Assembly (NCBI GenBank): GCA_021234155.1
Contig: JAJEKV010000137.1
Location: 62,001-126,000 of the forward strand
Direction of reading: 5' to 3'
DNA from: Isoetes taiwanensis
Lineage: Eukaryota; Streptophyta; Lycopodiopsida; Isoetales; Isoetaceae
DNA: 64,000 bases
Both the position numbers and the translations under genes were made by a program. The notes under the pieces are model-generated. The model was not told where the DNA came from and searched no databases. It saw nothing but the letters and a program-made list of their open reading frames with translations. Below, piece after piece: positions 22,677 to 32,879 of this stretch. The number at the start of each line of letters is the position of its first letter. The stretch's first letter is position 1.

Positions 22677-23097
22677 AAGTCGTATTTAATTAAAGTGGGA
22701 CTCATTCCATTCCCATTTTTTTTCGGAACCCGGTTAATTTACATAAAAAGGAGCACCCGACCCGAAAACTATCCTTAATTCGAATTTTTGAATAAAACTC
22801 CGCATCCAAGCTTTGCTTCAGTTTTCCCTGGTTAGCGAGTCGAGAACAAGAACAATGCAATTGAAACAAAGAAAATTCATTAAAGTTTGAAACCAAAGAT
22901 CTAGTTGAAAAAGATTCTTAGTTGGATATTTTGGCTCTATTTTCTTGGGTGGGTAGACAAGAGATCACAAATTCCAACAAAAATTAAGCAAATTGTTTAC
23001 TTAATCACCAAAAAATACTAGTTTTGAGATACCTTATATTTATAAATGGGCTCATTACAATATATATTACAGTGGATGAAGAGACCATAGTGGTCGA

Positions 23098-23300
23098 ATG
23101 GGCACAATGATTACACGCTCTTCACACATGAACGACCTAGTGCAAAGGGCGTGGGAGCTCTCTCAAGTCACGGGAGCAACTTCTGGGGCGATAGAAATTT
23201 GTATGAGGAGTTCCTTCATGGGCCACGTGCTTGTATGTCCAACTGATGTCACCACCCTCTTCTCGGCACCTTTCTTCAATGAACTAGTCTTTTCATTGCT
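23098..23300 (-). pseudogene. Possible C-terminal coding remnant near the left TIR
   Basis: The reverse strand can be read as RVVTSVGHTSTWPMKELLIQ and, after a stop, ALCTRSFMCEERVIIVPIRP followed by LWSLHPL. Copy 2 has a similar ending, VVTARPPWSLRPM, on its reverse strand near 56420. The resemblance could reflect a shared gene end or simply shared element DNA. I cannot assign a function. Confidence 0.3.
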
Positions 23301-23421
23301 CCCAAGCATTTACTATCTGGTTGAGATAAGGACTGCAAAAGACAAAATCAAGTTAGTCAAGTGATGCTACAGGCAAAAAAAATAAAATAAAAGACAATTC
23401 TTAGGGCCATTTTTGGAAAAT

Positions 23422-24003
23422 ACAGGCACGAGGCCTTTCGACTTCAGCGGTCGAAAAGGTAGCTCGAAGGGAAAACACGGAAAAAAGGCCTTTCTCGAGG
23501 CGAAAGGCGGTTCATAGCTTAAAAACGCAGGTATAGGGGTCGAAAGGCCTTTCGACTCGCGAACAGAAAGGCAGCTCAAAGCAAAAACGCGGGTTATAGG
23601 TCAGAGGAGGCCTTTCTCGACTCAGCGAGTCGAGAAAGGCAGCTCGCAAAACGCAGGTTTTAGGGGGGAGAAGGCCTTTCTCGACTCGCGAAATGAGAAA
23701 GGCAGCTCAAAGCAAAACGCGGGTTTTAGGGGGTGAAGGCCTTTCACTCCTATCGAAAGGCGTACCAAAGCTTAAAACACAGTTTTAGGGGTAGAAGGCC
23801 TTTCTCGACTCGCGAGTCGAGTCGCGAAAGGCCTTTAAAACACAGGTTTTAGGGGTCAGAAGGCCTTTCTCGACTCGCGAGTCGAGAAAGGCAGCTCAAA
23901 GTGAAAAACGCAGGTTTGAGGGCCTTTCTCGACTCGCGAGTCGGGAAAGGCAGCTCAGACTCGTGAGTCGAGAAAGGCAGCTCAAAGTGCAAAATGCAGT
24001 TCT
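23422..24003. repeat. Palindrome minisatellite, about nine units of 60-75 bp
   Basis: Units have the form palindrome, then AGCTCAAAG, then AAAACGCAGGTTTTAGGGG. The best palindrome, 23863-23892, is perfect over 30 bp with arm GCCTTTCTCGACTCG. Other units carry shortened or mutated arms, for example TTTCTCGAGGCGAAAG near 23490. The same 30-bp palindrome occurs in copy 2 at 57185-57214. Confidence 0.9.
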
Positions 24004-24631
24004 AAGCCCTTCAAACATCATATTACTATACGTTTATTCACATGTGATCAAACATACAACAAATGTGGCGAACCTACTTGCCTACAAACATAGTTTCTAC
24101 CTCCAATATCATAAAGTGCAAATCATTATTAGTTGCACCATATCCTATGTATTTTCCAAGTGCACACTATACCTATGCATTTTTTTTCTATGTATACGTA
24201 GACCCAAAAATAGAATCCCCATTCCCCCCCTTTTTTTTAGTATATCAATGTTTTCTAATAAACACAATATCTTATCCTATATATTTCCTAATAAATACAA
24301 TATCTTATGTATTTCCTAAATGCACACCATAACTATGCATTTCCTATGTATAGGTAGATAAAAATATAGTCACCCCGGATATCAATGTTTTGACTTAAAC
24401 ATTGAAAATGTGCCTTGAAAATGTGCCTTGAATATTTTAATTCTTCATACCCAAAGGCCTTAGAAAAAAATAACCCATTGGCCACGCTTATGTCCGTATT
24501 TTTTCTTATGTACACCCTATTATTCCACTTTTTTCCTCCCACCCATGTTTAAGTTTGAAATTTGAAATTGAAAAGAGGGGAGATTTGGTACATACCTTTG
24601 AATTGAAGAGATTTGGTACACTTATGAAATT

Positions 24632-24700
24632 GTGGCTATGGCGAACTCCCAAGATCGTGGCTATGGCGAACTCCCAAGATCGTGGCTATGGCACGGAGCC
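24632..24700. repeat. 25-bp tandem repeat, 2 to 3 units
   Basis: Two identical 25-bp units (GTGGCTATGGCGAACTC plus CCAAGATC) at 24632-24656 and 24657-24681 are followed by a partial third unit. Confidence 0.9.
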
Positions 24701-24841
24701 GAGCTTTTCAACAACCATTTCTTCTCACGCGTTCGAGCCGGATGCGATTTGTTTTCAAGAAGCGGAGCCGTCATTTCGTGGATTTGTTTTCATATACCGG
24801 ATTCCAGATGCGGTCCGTCATCGCGAGCTTCAAGTTAAGGC

Positions 24842-24926
24842 CCTTCCATTCCTTCACGGTAAGCTTCCATTCCTTCCATTCTTTCCATCCATTCCATTCC
24901 TTCCATTCCTTCCATTCTTTTAAACT
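24842..24926. repeat. TTCCA/TTCCATTCC tract
   Basis: The region consists of CATTCCTTC variants in tandem. The open frames that cross it are low-complexity artefacts. Confidence 0.85.
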
Positions 24927-25774
24927 TCTCGGCACCTTGCTTTGAAAATGTAGCCGAGAACCGATCTTCTTCCGCGTGCTTTGCAAAACGGACGAAAGCT
25001 TCAATCCGCGATGGCAAGAGGTCGCCCTTGACCAAGATCGAAACCGACTTTTGGGCTTTCGGCCCCATATCGGATCTTGGGTTTGCCTTCAAGAAATGCA
25101 AAATGCCTCTCTTTAATCCTTGATTCAACACCCGCATTTCGACCACCTGGGGGATTCTAAAAGGGATTCAAAAAAGAGGAAATAGAAACTTTTAAGATTT
25201 CAACACGGGCTAAGATTATAACCTTCTCGACCGCCACCGGTTTCTGCCGGTCTGTTGCATCGCCACCAGGTTTGCGCCGACCGTTTTAAAAGCTTTCTAG
25301 GGTCCCGGATAAGGCGGATACAGAGATGTTTGCAATGGCTACTACCGAGCTAGAGGCGTCTATGCGAGTCGGGAATAGAAGATGACAATATTGGTGGGTG
25401 ATCCCGAACAAAAATCAGGATATTTGCGATGGGTGGATTGTGGCGGGGGTGGATTGTGGCGAGGGCCATGCGGATGCTTCGGTGGCTGGATAGGATCCAA
25501 GCTGATTAGGTGGAGCTTTTCATTCTCAAATCATTCTTAGGCCATCTTCTCGAAAGCGCTGAAATAAGGTTCTCCCGCCCGAATCCTTGAAGGTTCTTTC
25601 TTGTTCTAGCGGAGCTTTAAAGCCATGCTTTTTTCGCGGCAGATATGTTTTTCGGCGGTACAAGAGGTGTGAAGCGGTTTTTCGTGGCGGTATGTAAGCT
25701 TTGTGGTCTTCGGTTGGTGCAGGTCTTGACCCTCTCCTTTTTGGCGGGGCGGAAGCGAGCAAAGTTATTTTCAT
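24927..25774 (-). pseudogene. Possible coding remnants in TIR element copy 1
   Basis: On the reverse strand, 25146-24940 reads VEMRVLNQGLKRGILHFLKA, DMGPKAQKSVSILVKGDLLP and IEAFVRFAKHAEEDRFSATF, which has the look of real protein. Another piece (25774-25526) contains YIPPRKTASHLLYRRKTYLP. I recognise neither, and they may be exons of a gene carried by fuller copies of the element. Confidence 0.35.
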
Positions 25775-26139
25775 CTGAATCCGGCTGGTGGTGTTCTTCT
25801 TCGAACAGCTCCCCTCTGGACAGGATTCGAACAGCTCCCCTAGCTTATGCCATCTGCAAATCTGATCTGATCTGGGTCATTTATCAGCCCTTTCCAATCC
25901 GACCCGACCTGTATTCGCCTCATGTATGCCTTCATTGTGTCCTCCTGATCGCCTTATATGGGCCATGGTGGATTCAGTTTTTTGGCCGAAGCTTCAAAAA
26001 AGATGCTTCATTCTCGACTACCGAGTCGAGAATGGAGGCAGTTGTGTTGTGTGTTTGTGTTGTATTTGGGCTCCATGCTTGTGATTATATGCATCCGTGA
26101 CTACCATGTTAAGGATTATTATTTAACTTAGTCATTAAT

Positions 26140-26515
26140 TTAATTTAATTTATTATTTAATTAATTATTTAGTTAGTTTAATTAATTATTAATTATACGT
26201 TAATAATTAATACTTGGGGGGGGAGACCTTGCCCCACTTTGCCCCCTCCCTCCTCCTTTGCCCCTTTGCTCTTCTCTCCCTCCCCCCCCTCCCCCTCCTC
26301 CCTCTCTCCCTCCCTCCATCCCTCCTTCCCCCCTCCTCCTCCTCCCCCCCCTTCCCTTCCCCTTCTTCCAACTTATCCCTTGCATCTCCCTACCTCTCCC
26401 CTACCTCCTCCCTCTCCCTTGCTCCTTTGCCTCCCTCCCTCAGTCCCTCCCTTCCATCTCCCCTTCCTTCCTACCATTCTTTCTCCACCGTTTCCCCTTC
26501 TTTTCTCGAATTGTT
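26140..26515. repeat. AT-rich block followed by a long polypyrimidine tract
   Basis: 26140-26212 is almost pure A/T (TTAATTAATTATTT-like). From about 26226 to 26515 the forward strand is nearly all C and T (CCCTCCTCC-type), with very few purines. The apparent proline/serine/leucine-rich ORFs here are composition artefacts. Confidence 0.9.
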
Positions 26516-26731
26516 CTTTGTAAATGTTATTGTTGTCTTATTAAGAAAAAATTCTACTCGAGCATTCAATTCAAAAAAAAAAATTAGTATGAGTCCCATT
26601 TTCAGTCCGAGTTTCAAAATTCGAGATTTGACCCACTTTAATTAAATGCGACTTATAAGTATAAGTGAATTGTTTCTTTTTATGACGTCCTCTTCAAAGC
26701 ATTAAAGTTTAGAATATAGTGGAATTATAAA

Positions 26732-27220
26732 ATGTTCTCTATTCATTCCAACTATGTTGCAGAAGAGACCCTTTGGGAGTATGAGGAGAGGATTACCGAT
26801 ATGGTTAGGAGGGACGATCCCGGACCGCCAGACCAGGACTATGGCCAGAGATATGGTGAATACCCAGAGTGGGATGAAGGCTATGAGATCGAACCACCGC
26901 CACCAGGAGAACCCTATGATCCTGACAAAGGGCTGGAGATAGTTAACATCCTCAGGGACCGAGCTTTCGAGGATCTGAAGATGACCTTGTGCCGCACACG
27001 ACTATTGGAATATGGCGAGCCGCGAAGCTTTTCGAGGACGCCAACGACCACCTTTGGCAACTCTTCTATGCTATGCGAAGGCTTTTCAATCTTCTCGTTA
27101 TCAGCCCAACATGGGAATGTCAACCAGTGATTGTCCAAGCCTGGGCACGCTATAAACTCGTTAGAGCTGTACGGGAGAGTACCCGCTACGCAATCCTATA
27201 CCCCTTCGCGAACCCCTAGG
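26732..27220 (+). pseudogene. ORF c of copy B, frameshifted
   Basis: The start MFSIHSNYVAEETLWEYEER equals copy A. The frame shifts near 27000 after LCRTR. The correct continuation (EDANDHLWQLFYAMRRLFNL, SPTWECQPVIVQAWARYKL) is read in another frame to a stop at 27218-27220. Function is unknown. A likely polyadenylation-type AT-rich stretch follows near 27355-27385. Confidence 0.7.
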
Positions 27221-27539
27221 CTTGGTCTCTTCAGTTATGTTTTCTTTGTTGCTGTTATGCTGTGTGCGAGTAAAACTTTAAAACTTCCACTGTATTCTAC
27301 TTCCTTTTTGTACCAACCCATGTAACAATCAACTTGTCATTGTACTCAACTTGAATAAAATAAAATATTATTTTCTGTTTGTATATTTTTTTTTTGTCTC
27401 TATCAGCAAATGTATCTTAAAGGAATTGTACATTACTGTAAATCTGCTTATATATTTATGAATGCTCGCTATAGACGGTGTACGTAACGCCGCTTGGCAA
27501 ACACCCTCCAACGCCCGGTAAAATGACACCCAACAAGAA
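27221..27539 (+). other. Non-coding spacer between ORF c and gag in copy B
   Basis: No coding frame is convincing. The same spacer is present in copy A (about 3691-3975). It contains TTGAATAAAATAAAATATT near 27353, compatible with poly(A) signals. Confidence 0.5.
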
Positions 27540-28902
27540 TTGATGTTAATGAAAAGGCAACTCGGCCCCGTTACGGGCCTATGTATTGCATACCAATCCA
27601 CCCTTAACAAACCCGGGAGGGCCGGACCAGAATTACCTCCGACCATTGAGTCCACACACGCACAACAGCCATCTCCTCCTAGAGCTAGCCCTGTACCTGT
27701 ACCAAGGAGGCCTCATGCTAAGCGTCACCGGAGTTCCTCTAAGGATAGTGCCACTTCCTCACACTCAACCACTTTGTCTTAAGGTCATCGCTATCATCGG
27801 TGACCATGCGGCGTAAGGATAAGGAATACCGTAAAACCCGTTGATACTGACCATAACTAGTATATGGAAGAACAGAAGTCGGGCTCGGTTTGAAGGGGAA
27901 ATCCAGAGGTGGCTTGAACGCTGATCCTGGTTGGGGCGAGATGAAGGAGTTTGGAAAATCCTATGGAATGACGGAGAAGGATACAGAGAAAGGTTGCCAC
28001 CACCAACCTTTACCGGAGCTGCCGTATTTGGTGGAAGGGTTATGCGAGCTAAGCACACGGGCGGGAGCAGGTGCAAGTTCAAAAAAGTTCGCTAAGGCTT
28101 TTTAAATCGCATTATGTGCCTCGCGATAGCACAAAATGCCAATAGATCCGGACCTTTTACAAAGTTAGAACGAAAGGGCATGTCCGTTCCGGGCCTACAC
28201 TTGATGAATTCATAAACTTTAAGGTTGTATGTACCAGGAATGAATGAAAAGAGGGCAGTAGAGGGCTACATTGAAGGGTTGGCCCCATCCATTAAACGCA
28301 TGGTCAAGGCCATAGACCCAAAATTAGTAGCAGAAGCGGAAGCTAAGGCATTAAGCCTCGAAGAGGACACGCCAAGGAACCAGTATCCGCGACCTGCTCC
28401 TTATTCGCAGCCACGGCCGTCCACACCTTACAAACCCCGTTCGCCAAGTCCGGGGCCTTCTCAGCAGAACTCTTACGGCCGCCAGGAGAAGAAAGTCACC
28501 TTTAGCACGCCAGATAAGCAGAACAATGCCGGTAAGGAAGTTCGGAGCCTCTTACAGTCCATTCCTAAAGAGGCTAGAGAACAGCTCCGCCGAGATAAGG
28601 CATGCTACAGGTGTATAAGGCCTGGACACTTCATGCAGAATTGCCCTTACGTCACGCAGACTGCCCAACTTGCCATGGCCGACCTTGATTGGGAAGATCT
28701 GGAGTCCAATCTCCCTGCCGAGGACGAGGCTCCCGAGTACATTCACGGTGCGTCTCATATTCTTGCCACTATAGAAACTGGCAACGCTGAAAGTCAGCCC
28801 TCTGTTATTTCTACAATAGGCCAAGTAGACAGTAAGCCTTTCATAATTTTGATGGGTAGTACGCATAATTTTGCTTCTCCTAGAATGGCCCAGGTATTAT
28901 AG
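27540..28902 (+). pseudogene. gag of copy B with zinc knuckle, broken
   Basis: The leader is basic and serine-rich (PRRPHAKRHRSSSKDSATSS). The first part of gag is in several frames and interrupted. From 28225 the frame is open: NEKRAVEGYIEGLAPSIKRM, then AEAEAKALSLEEDTPRNQYP, then a Pro/Ser/Gln-rich linker. The CCHC knuckle CYRCIRPGHFMQNC is near residues 130-143 of this piece. It runs into the start of the protease and meets a TAG at 28900-28902. Gag coats the RNA genome; the knuckle binds RNA. Confidence 0.85.
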
Positions 28903-29170
28903 CTGGAAACATTGAGATCCCGACCTAAGCCAGTTACGCTAGCCAGTGGTAAGATCAGACACACTCATGGCCGCCGCATTAACCTTAAAATGCAGTTGCC
29001 CGGTGCACCAGTTGCCTTGGGTGCCGAGTTAATGGACATTGGCAAATATGATCTTATTGTTGGTATGGAGTTTTTGGCATCTGCAAAGGCCAACATAGAC
29101 TGCGAGAAACGAGAGGTTACCTTCAACGCCGCTAATGGAGCACGCGTGACAATCAAAGGTGAACCATTCC
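28800..29170 (+). pseudogene. Aspartic protease region of copy B, active-site Asp missing
   Basis: The flap and core are present ([40 protein letters not shown]). At the active site, where family members read D-S/T-G, copy B reads FIILMGSTHNFASP, so the Asp and next residue are gone. A stop codon at 28900 follows. The protease cannot work. Confidence 0.75.
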
Positions 29171-30900
29171 ACTCTGTCATCCAGTCTATGTCAATCAAGC
29201 AGTTAGAAAAAGCTATACGCAGGAATGAACTTCTTTACCTCATTACACTTGCCTCCATTGAGTCTGACACTAAACAGCAGCAAGTAATAGACACCTTGCC
29301 ACAGGACATTGCCACCCTTCTTCGAGAATTTAGGGATCTTTTTCCAGATGAGATCCAGAAGCTTCCTCCTTTCAGAGGGGTAGAATGTGAGATAGCTCTA
29401 GAACCAGGTACTAAGCCTACCAGCAAGGCCCCGTACCGAATGAGTCGTCCAGAGTTGGTAGAGCTTAAGAAACAACTTCAAGAGTTGCTAAATCTGGGTT
29501 TTATTCGGCCTAGTGTTTCACCATTTGGCGCTCCTATTCTTTTTGTCAAGAAGAAAGATGGCTCCTTAAGGATGTGTATTGATTATAGGCAGCTCAATAA
29601 GCATACCATCAAGAATCGCTATGCTCTGCCTAGGGCAGATGATCTCATGGACCAGTTACAAGGAGCCAAATATTTTTCAAAGATTGATTTACGCTCCGGG
29701 TACCATCAAATAAGGATAAAGGAGGAGGACATTCATAAGTCTGCTTTTCGCACCAGATATGGGCATTATGAGTTCACCGTCATGCCTTTTGGATTGACCA
29801 ATGCCCCTGCAACGTTTATGCGGTTGATGAATGACATCTTCCGCCAATACTTAGATGACTTTGTTGTTATTTTCTTTGACGACATTCTCATCTATAGTGA
29901 AACCTTGCAGCAACATGAACAACATCTTCGATTGGCTTTGCAGAAGCTAAGGCGTCATCAGCTCTTCGCCAAGTTCTCTAAATGCAAGTTTGCCACTCCC
30001 AAGGTCGACTATTTGGGGCATATTATTTCAGCAGAGGGAATTGCTACTGATCCAGCCAAGATTGAAGCAGTAAAGGATTGGCCTATTCCAGGTAATGTTT
30101 CAGAAGTCCGGAGTTTCTTGGGACTCGCAGGATATTATCGGAAATTTGTTAAGGATTTTGCAACAATTGCCGCACCTCTTACTAATCTCACAAAGCATGA
30201 GAAAGTGAAGGATTGGATGGAACATTGGAAAGCAAAAGTCCAAGTCGGCTTTCAGAAGCTCAAGGATGCCTTGACATCTGCACCGGTCCTCACTTTGCCC
30301 GATCCTGAGAAGGATAAATCGGTGGCCACTGATGCTAGTAAGATAGCTACCGGTGGAGTGCTAATGCAGGAGAGGAGAGTTGTTGCCTACGATTCAAAGA
30401 AAATGAATGATGCAGAACAGCGATACCCTACCCATGATCAGGAGTTGCTGGCAGTTGTCCGCGCTCTCCGTATTTGGAGACACTACCTTCTTGGTAGAAG
30501 ATTTCAGCTAGATACGGATCATCAGAGTCTCCGTTATCTATCCACCCAGCCAAATCTCAATCTCCGTCAGAGAAGATGGATGGAATTCCTCGAGGAATAT
30601 GACTTCGATATTATGTACAAGCCAGGGAAACACAATGTGGTTGCGGATGCCTTGTCACGTCATCCTTTGATAACCCGCACCCATTGTAACGCCATTTCCA
30701 CACTCACCAGCGAGTTTGGGAAACAGATAGAACAGACCCTGACCACAGATCCCGAATTTTGTAACGTTTGGGAAAGTTGGGTAAAGAAGCCCGTACAGAT
30801 AAAGAACGTGAAGCTTTTCGTTCATATAAGAAAGAGGGCAACTTATTATATCACAAGGATAAGTTGTGTGTTCCGGAGACTTCAGGGGTGCGCAAGCTAA
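28912..30900 (+). pseudogene. Reverse transcriptase and RNase H of copy B
   Basis: A 662-codon open frame covers the protease end, RT and RNase H. RT motifs include [46 protein letters not shown] and the catalytic [12 protein letters not shown] (FFDD where YxDD/FxDD is usual). The connection reads [19 protein letters not shown]. RNase H has [17 protein letters not shown] and TDHQSLRYL, ending [17 protein letters not shown]. This block is intact and could give active RT, but its fusion to gag and integrase is broken by the stop at 28900 and a frameshift near 30890. Confidence 0.92.
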
Positions 30901-31826
30901 TTCTCCATGACACACACAACAGCCCTATAGCGGGACATGCGGGTTTTATGAAAACTTATTTTAAGATCCGCTCCAGCTATTTTTGGCCTTCGATGAAGAA
31001 GGATATTGCTAGGTACATCAAGCAGTGTCAGGTGTGTCAACAAACCAAGGCTGAGCAATTAAGAACTCCAGGAGAGTTGCAACCTTTGGATGTGCCCAAC
31101 GCCAAGTGGGAAGTCATAACCATGGATTTCATTGTGGGCCTTCCACGCACTCTCCGTGGATATGATGCATTAATGGTAGTGGTCGACAAATTGTCAAAGA
31201 TGGCTCACTTCCTGCCATGTCGCACCTCGGACACCGCCTTCCGACAATCGCCTTGCTCTTTGCAAAAGAAATTTTCAGGTTGCACGGGATGCCGAGAGTA
31301 ATTGTATCAGACAGGGATCCTAAGTTTGTAAGTGCATTCTGGAAGGACTTCTTCGCCACCATCCAGACCAAGCTTGCCATGAGTACAGCTTACCATCCTC
31401 GAACGGATGGTCGAGCCGAACGTGTCAATCGTATTATCAAGATATGCTACGGCTATGTATGGAGTAAAAGTCATACAATGGGCGGATTATATTTATCCGG
31501 TAGAGTTCGCCTATAATAATACAAAGCGTGAGTCTTCCAAGATGTCTCCCTTCATGATAAATTATGGCTATCAATGTCTTACTCCAGACACATGGCATAA
31601 CCCTGTTTCTAAAGTGGAGGTCTCTCAACAACTCCTTTTAGAAATGCAGGCCCTGGTGGAGGAAGTTCGTGGTTACTTATTGGCGGCACGCAGTCGTCAG
31701 AAGAGTCTAGCAGATAAGCACCGAACCCCACGAGTCTTCCAGGTGGGCGAATCAGTTTGGCTTGAGATCAAAGTAAAACAAGCCAAGCTTAAAATTGGTA
31801 ACTGTAAGAAGTTGGCACCCAGATAG
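30768..31826 (+). pseudogene. Integrase of copy B, frameshifted
   Basis: The zinc-binding HHCC module reads LHDTHNSPIAGHAGFMKTY and then QCQVCQQTKA. The catalytic core shows ITMDFIVGLP (first Asp), VIVSDRDPKF (second Asp) and AYHPRTDGRAERVNR (Glu). Frame changes near 31250 and 31440 split the core. The C-terminal part (WADYIYPVEFAYNN, HRTPRVFQVGESVWL) ends at a TAG at 31824-31826 inside the GPY/F region (AGPFKITERV follows it). Confidence 0.9.
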
Positions 31827-31853
31827 GCTGGGCCGTTCAAGATTACTGAACGC

Positions 31854-32363
31854 GTGGGAGAACAAGCATATCGCTTAGACTTGCCGCCCCGCTTGAAGAT
31901 CCACAAGGTCTTTCACGTGAGTCTTCTGAAACAACACACCCCTGATCCAGAGGAGGTTTTGGATACCCCAACCCTCCTAGAAATGACTGAAGAACAGCTG
32001 GAAATAGTGCCTGAAGCTCTTCTTGATCGAGCTTACAAACAGACCAGAAGAACTCAAATGTTGCAATACTTGGTTAAGTGGAAGCACTTACCAGTTGAAG
32101 ATGCTACCTGGGTGATGAAGATAGACCTTGAGAAGCACTATCCGGACTTCATGCGGGAATCTCAGGGCCACACCATCAACGATGCTATCAACCCCGCTCC
32201 CGACGGTAAGCTTGAAGACTTGATTTGCCGAGAATCAGGTTCTAGAGGGGTAGATGCATCGTATCTTATTATAATAACCGATGATGAGATCACCTTGGTG
32301 TTCTCTAGGACGTGGTGTATTGTTGATGTTGACATGACCGCGCATTGCTTGGAAAGCATCTAG
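31854..32363 (+). pseudogene. Integrase tail with chromodomain of copy B
   Basis: After the stop at 31824 the same protein continues: YRLDLPPRLKIHKVFHVSLL, then LLDRAYKQTRRTQMLQYLVK and WKHLPVEDATWV, which is a chromodomain. It ends with HYPDFMRESQG and a tail. Chromodomains on gypsy integrases are thought to guide insertion to marked chromatin. This is the feature that classifies the element as a chromovirus. Confidence 0.88.
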
Positions 32364-32866
32364 TAAATAGACTGCGTTCATTTCGGCTATACGGGGAACT
32401 GGACCATTCCTTATGCCACAATGAATTGCAAGCCACAGACATGATAGGTTCCCTTCTAGATAAATTTTATTGTATTTATAGGGGGTGGTCCCTTCAACCA
32501 CAATCTAATCATATTATTAACCTATGGGTATATTGACGTGTGCAGGCCAGTGAACAGATCGTCACCTGCCTTGTATAGAGGGTTGCTGATGACCCAACTT
32601 TTCCCGTATTGGTTTTGTCTACATGTGTGACTTTTGTTGTCCATGATGTTTCAAATCGGACTTTGGTCCTAAACTCTCTTGATGATAAGTTTGTATAAGG
32701 CACTTTGGTGCTTGTACCTTGATATTTTCAACTTCAATCTATTACTGTCTGAAATGCTATCATTTCAACGTATTCATGTTATATTCTTCCCTTTATTTTC
32801 TAATTCAGTTCTTCAAGTATATGTATCTGATTGACTAACCCCAATGCTGAGGACAGCATTATTTTT
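32364..32866 (+). other. 3' untranslated region of copy B
   Basis: About 500 bases between the chromodomain ORF and the purine tract hold no convincing gene. They look like ordinary element 3' UTR. Confidence 0.6.
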
Positions 32867-32879
32867 AAGGAGGGGAGAA
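32867..32879 (+). other. Polypurine tract of copy B
   Basis: AAGGAGGGGAGAA abuts the TGTGACG start of the 3' LTR, the expected plus-strand primer position. Confidence 0.9.

Larger units (their letters stand above)
22677..26654. mobile_element. Complete 3,978-bp TIR element with palindromes (copy 1)
   Basis: The left end reads AAGTCGTATTTAATTAAAGT and the right end is its inverse with one mismatch (ACTTTAATTAAATGCGACTT), giving TIRs of ~23 bp. ATAA flanks both sides (22673-22676 and 26655-26658). Copy A shows the empty site with a single ATAA. The left ~245 bases match 56143-56390, the start of copy 2. Inside are a palindrome minisatellite, short tandem repeats, weak coding remnants and a pyrimidine tract. 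No transposase is recognisable, so it looks non-autonomous. A 4-bp duplication with these ends does not let me name a superfamily. Confidence 0.85.

Noticed and set aside
23422-24003. CRISPR-like array of palindromic repeats
   Set aside because: The linkers between palindromes are repeats of one another, not unique spacers, and the context is a plant transposable element.
26214-26645. Long Pro/Ser/Leu-rich open frames
   Set aside because: They are produced by the polypyrimidine tract and have no conserved start, motif or homologue.
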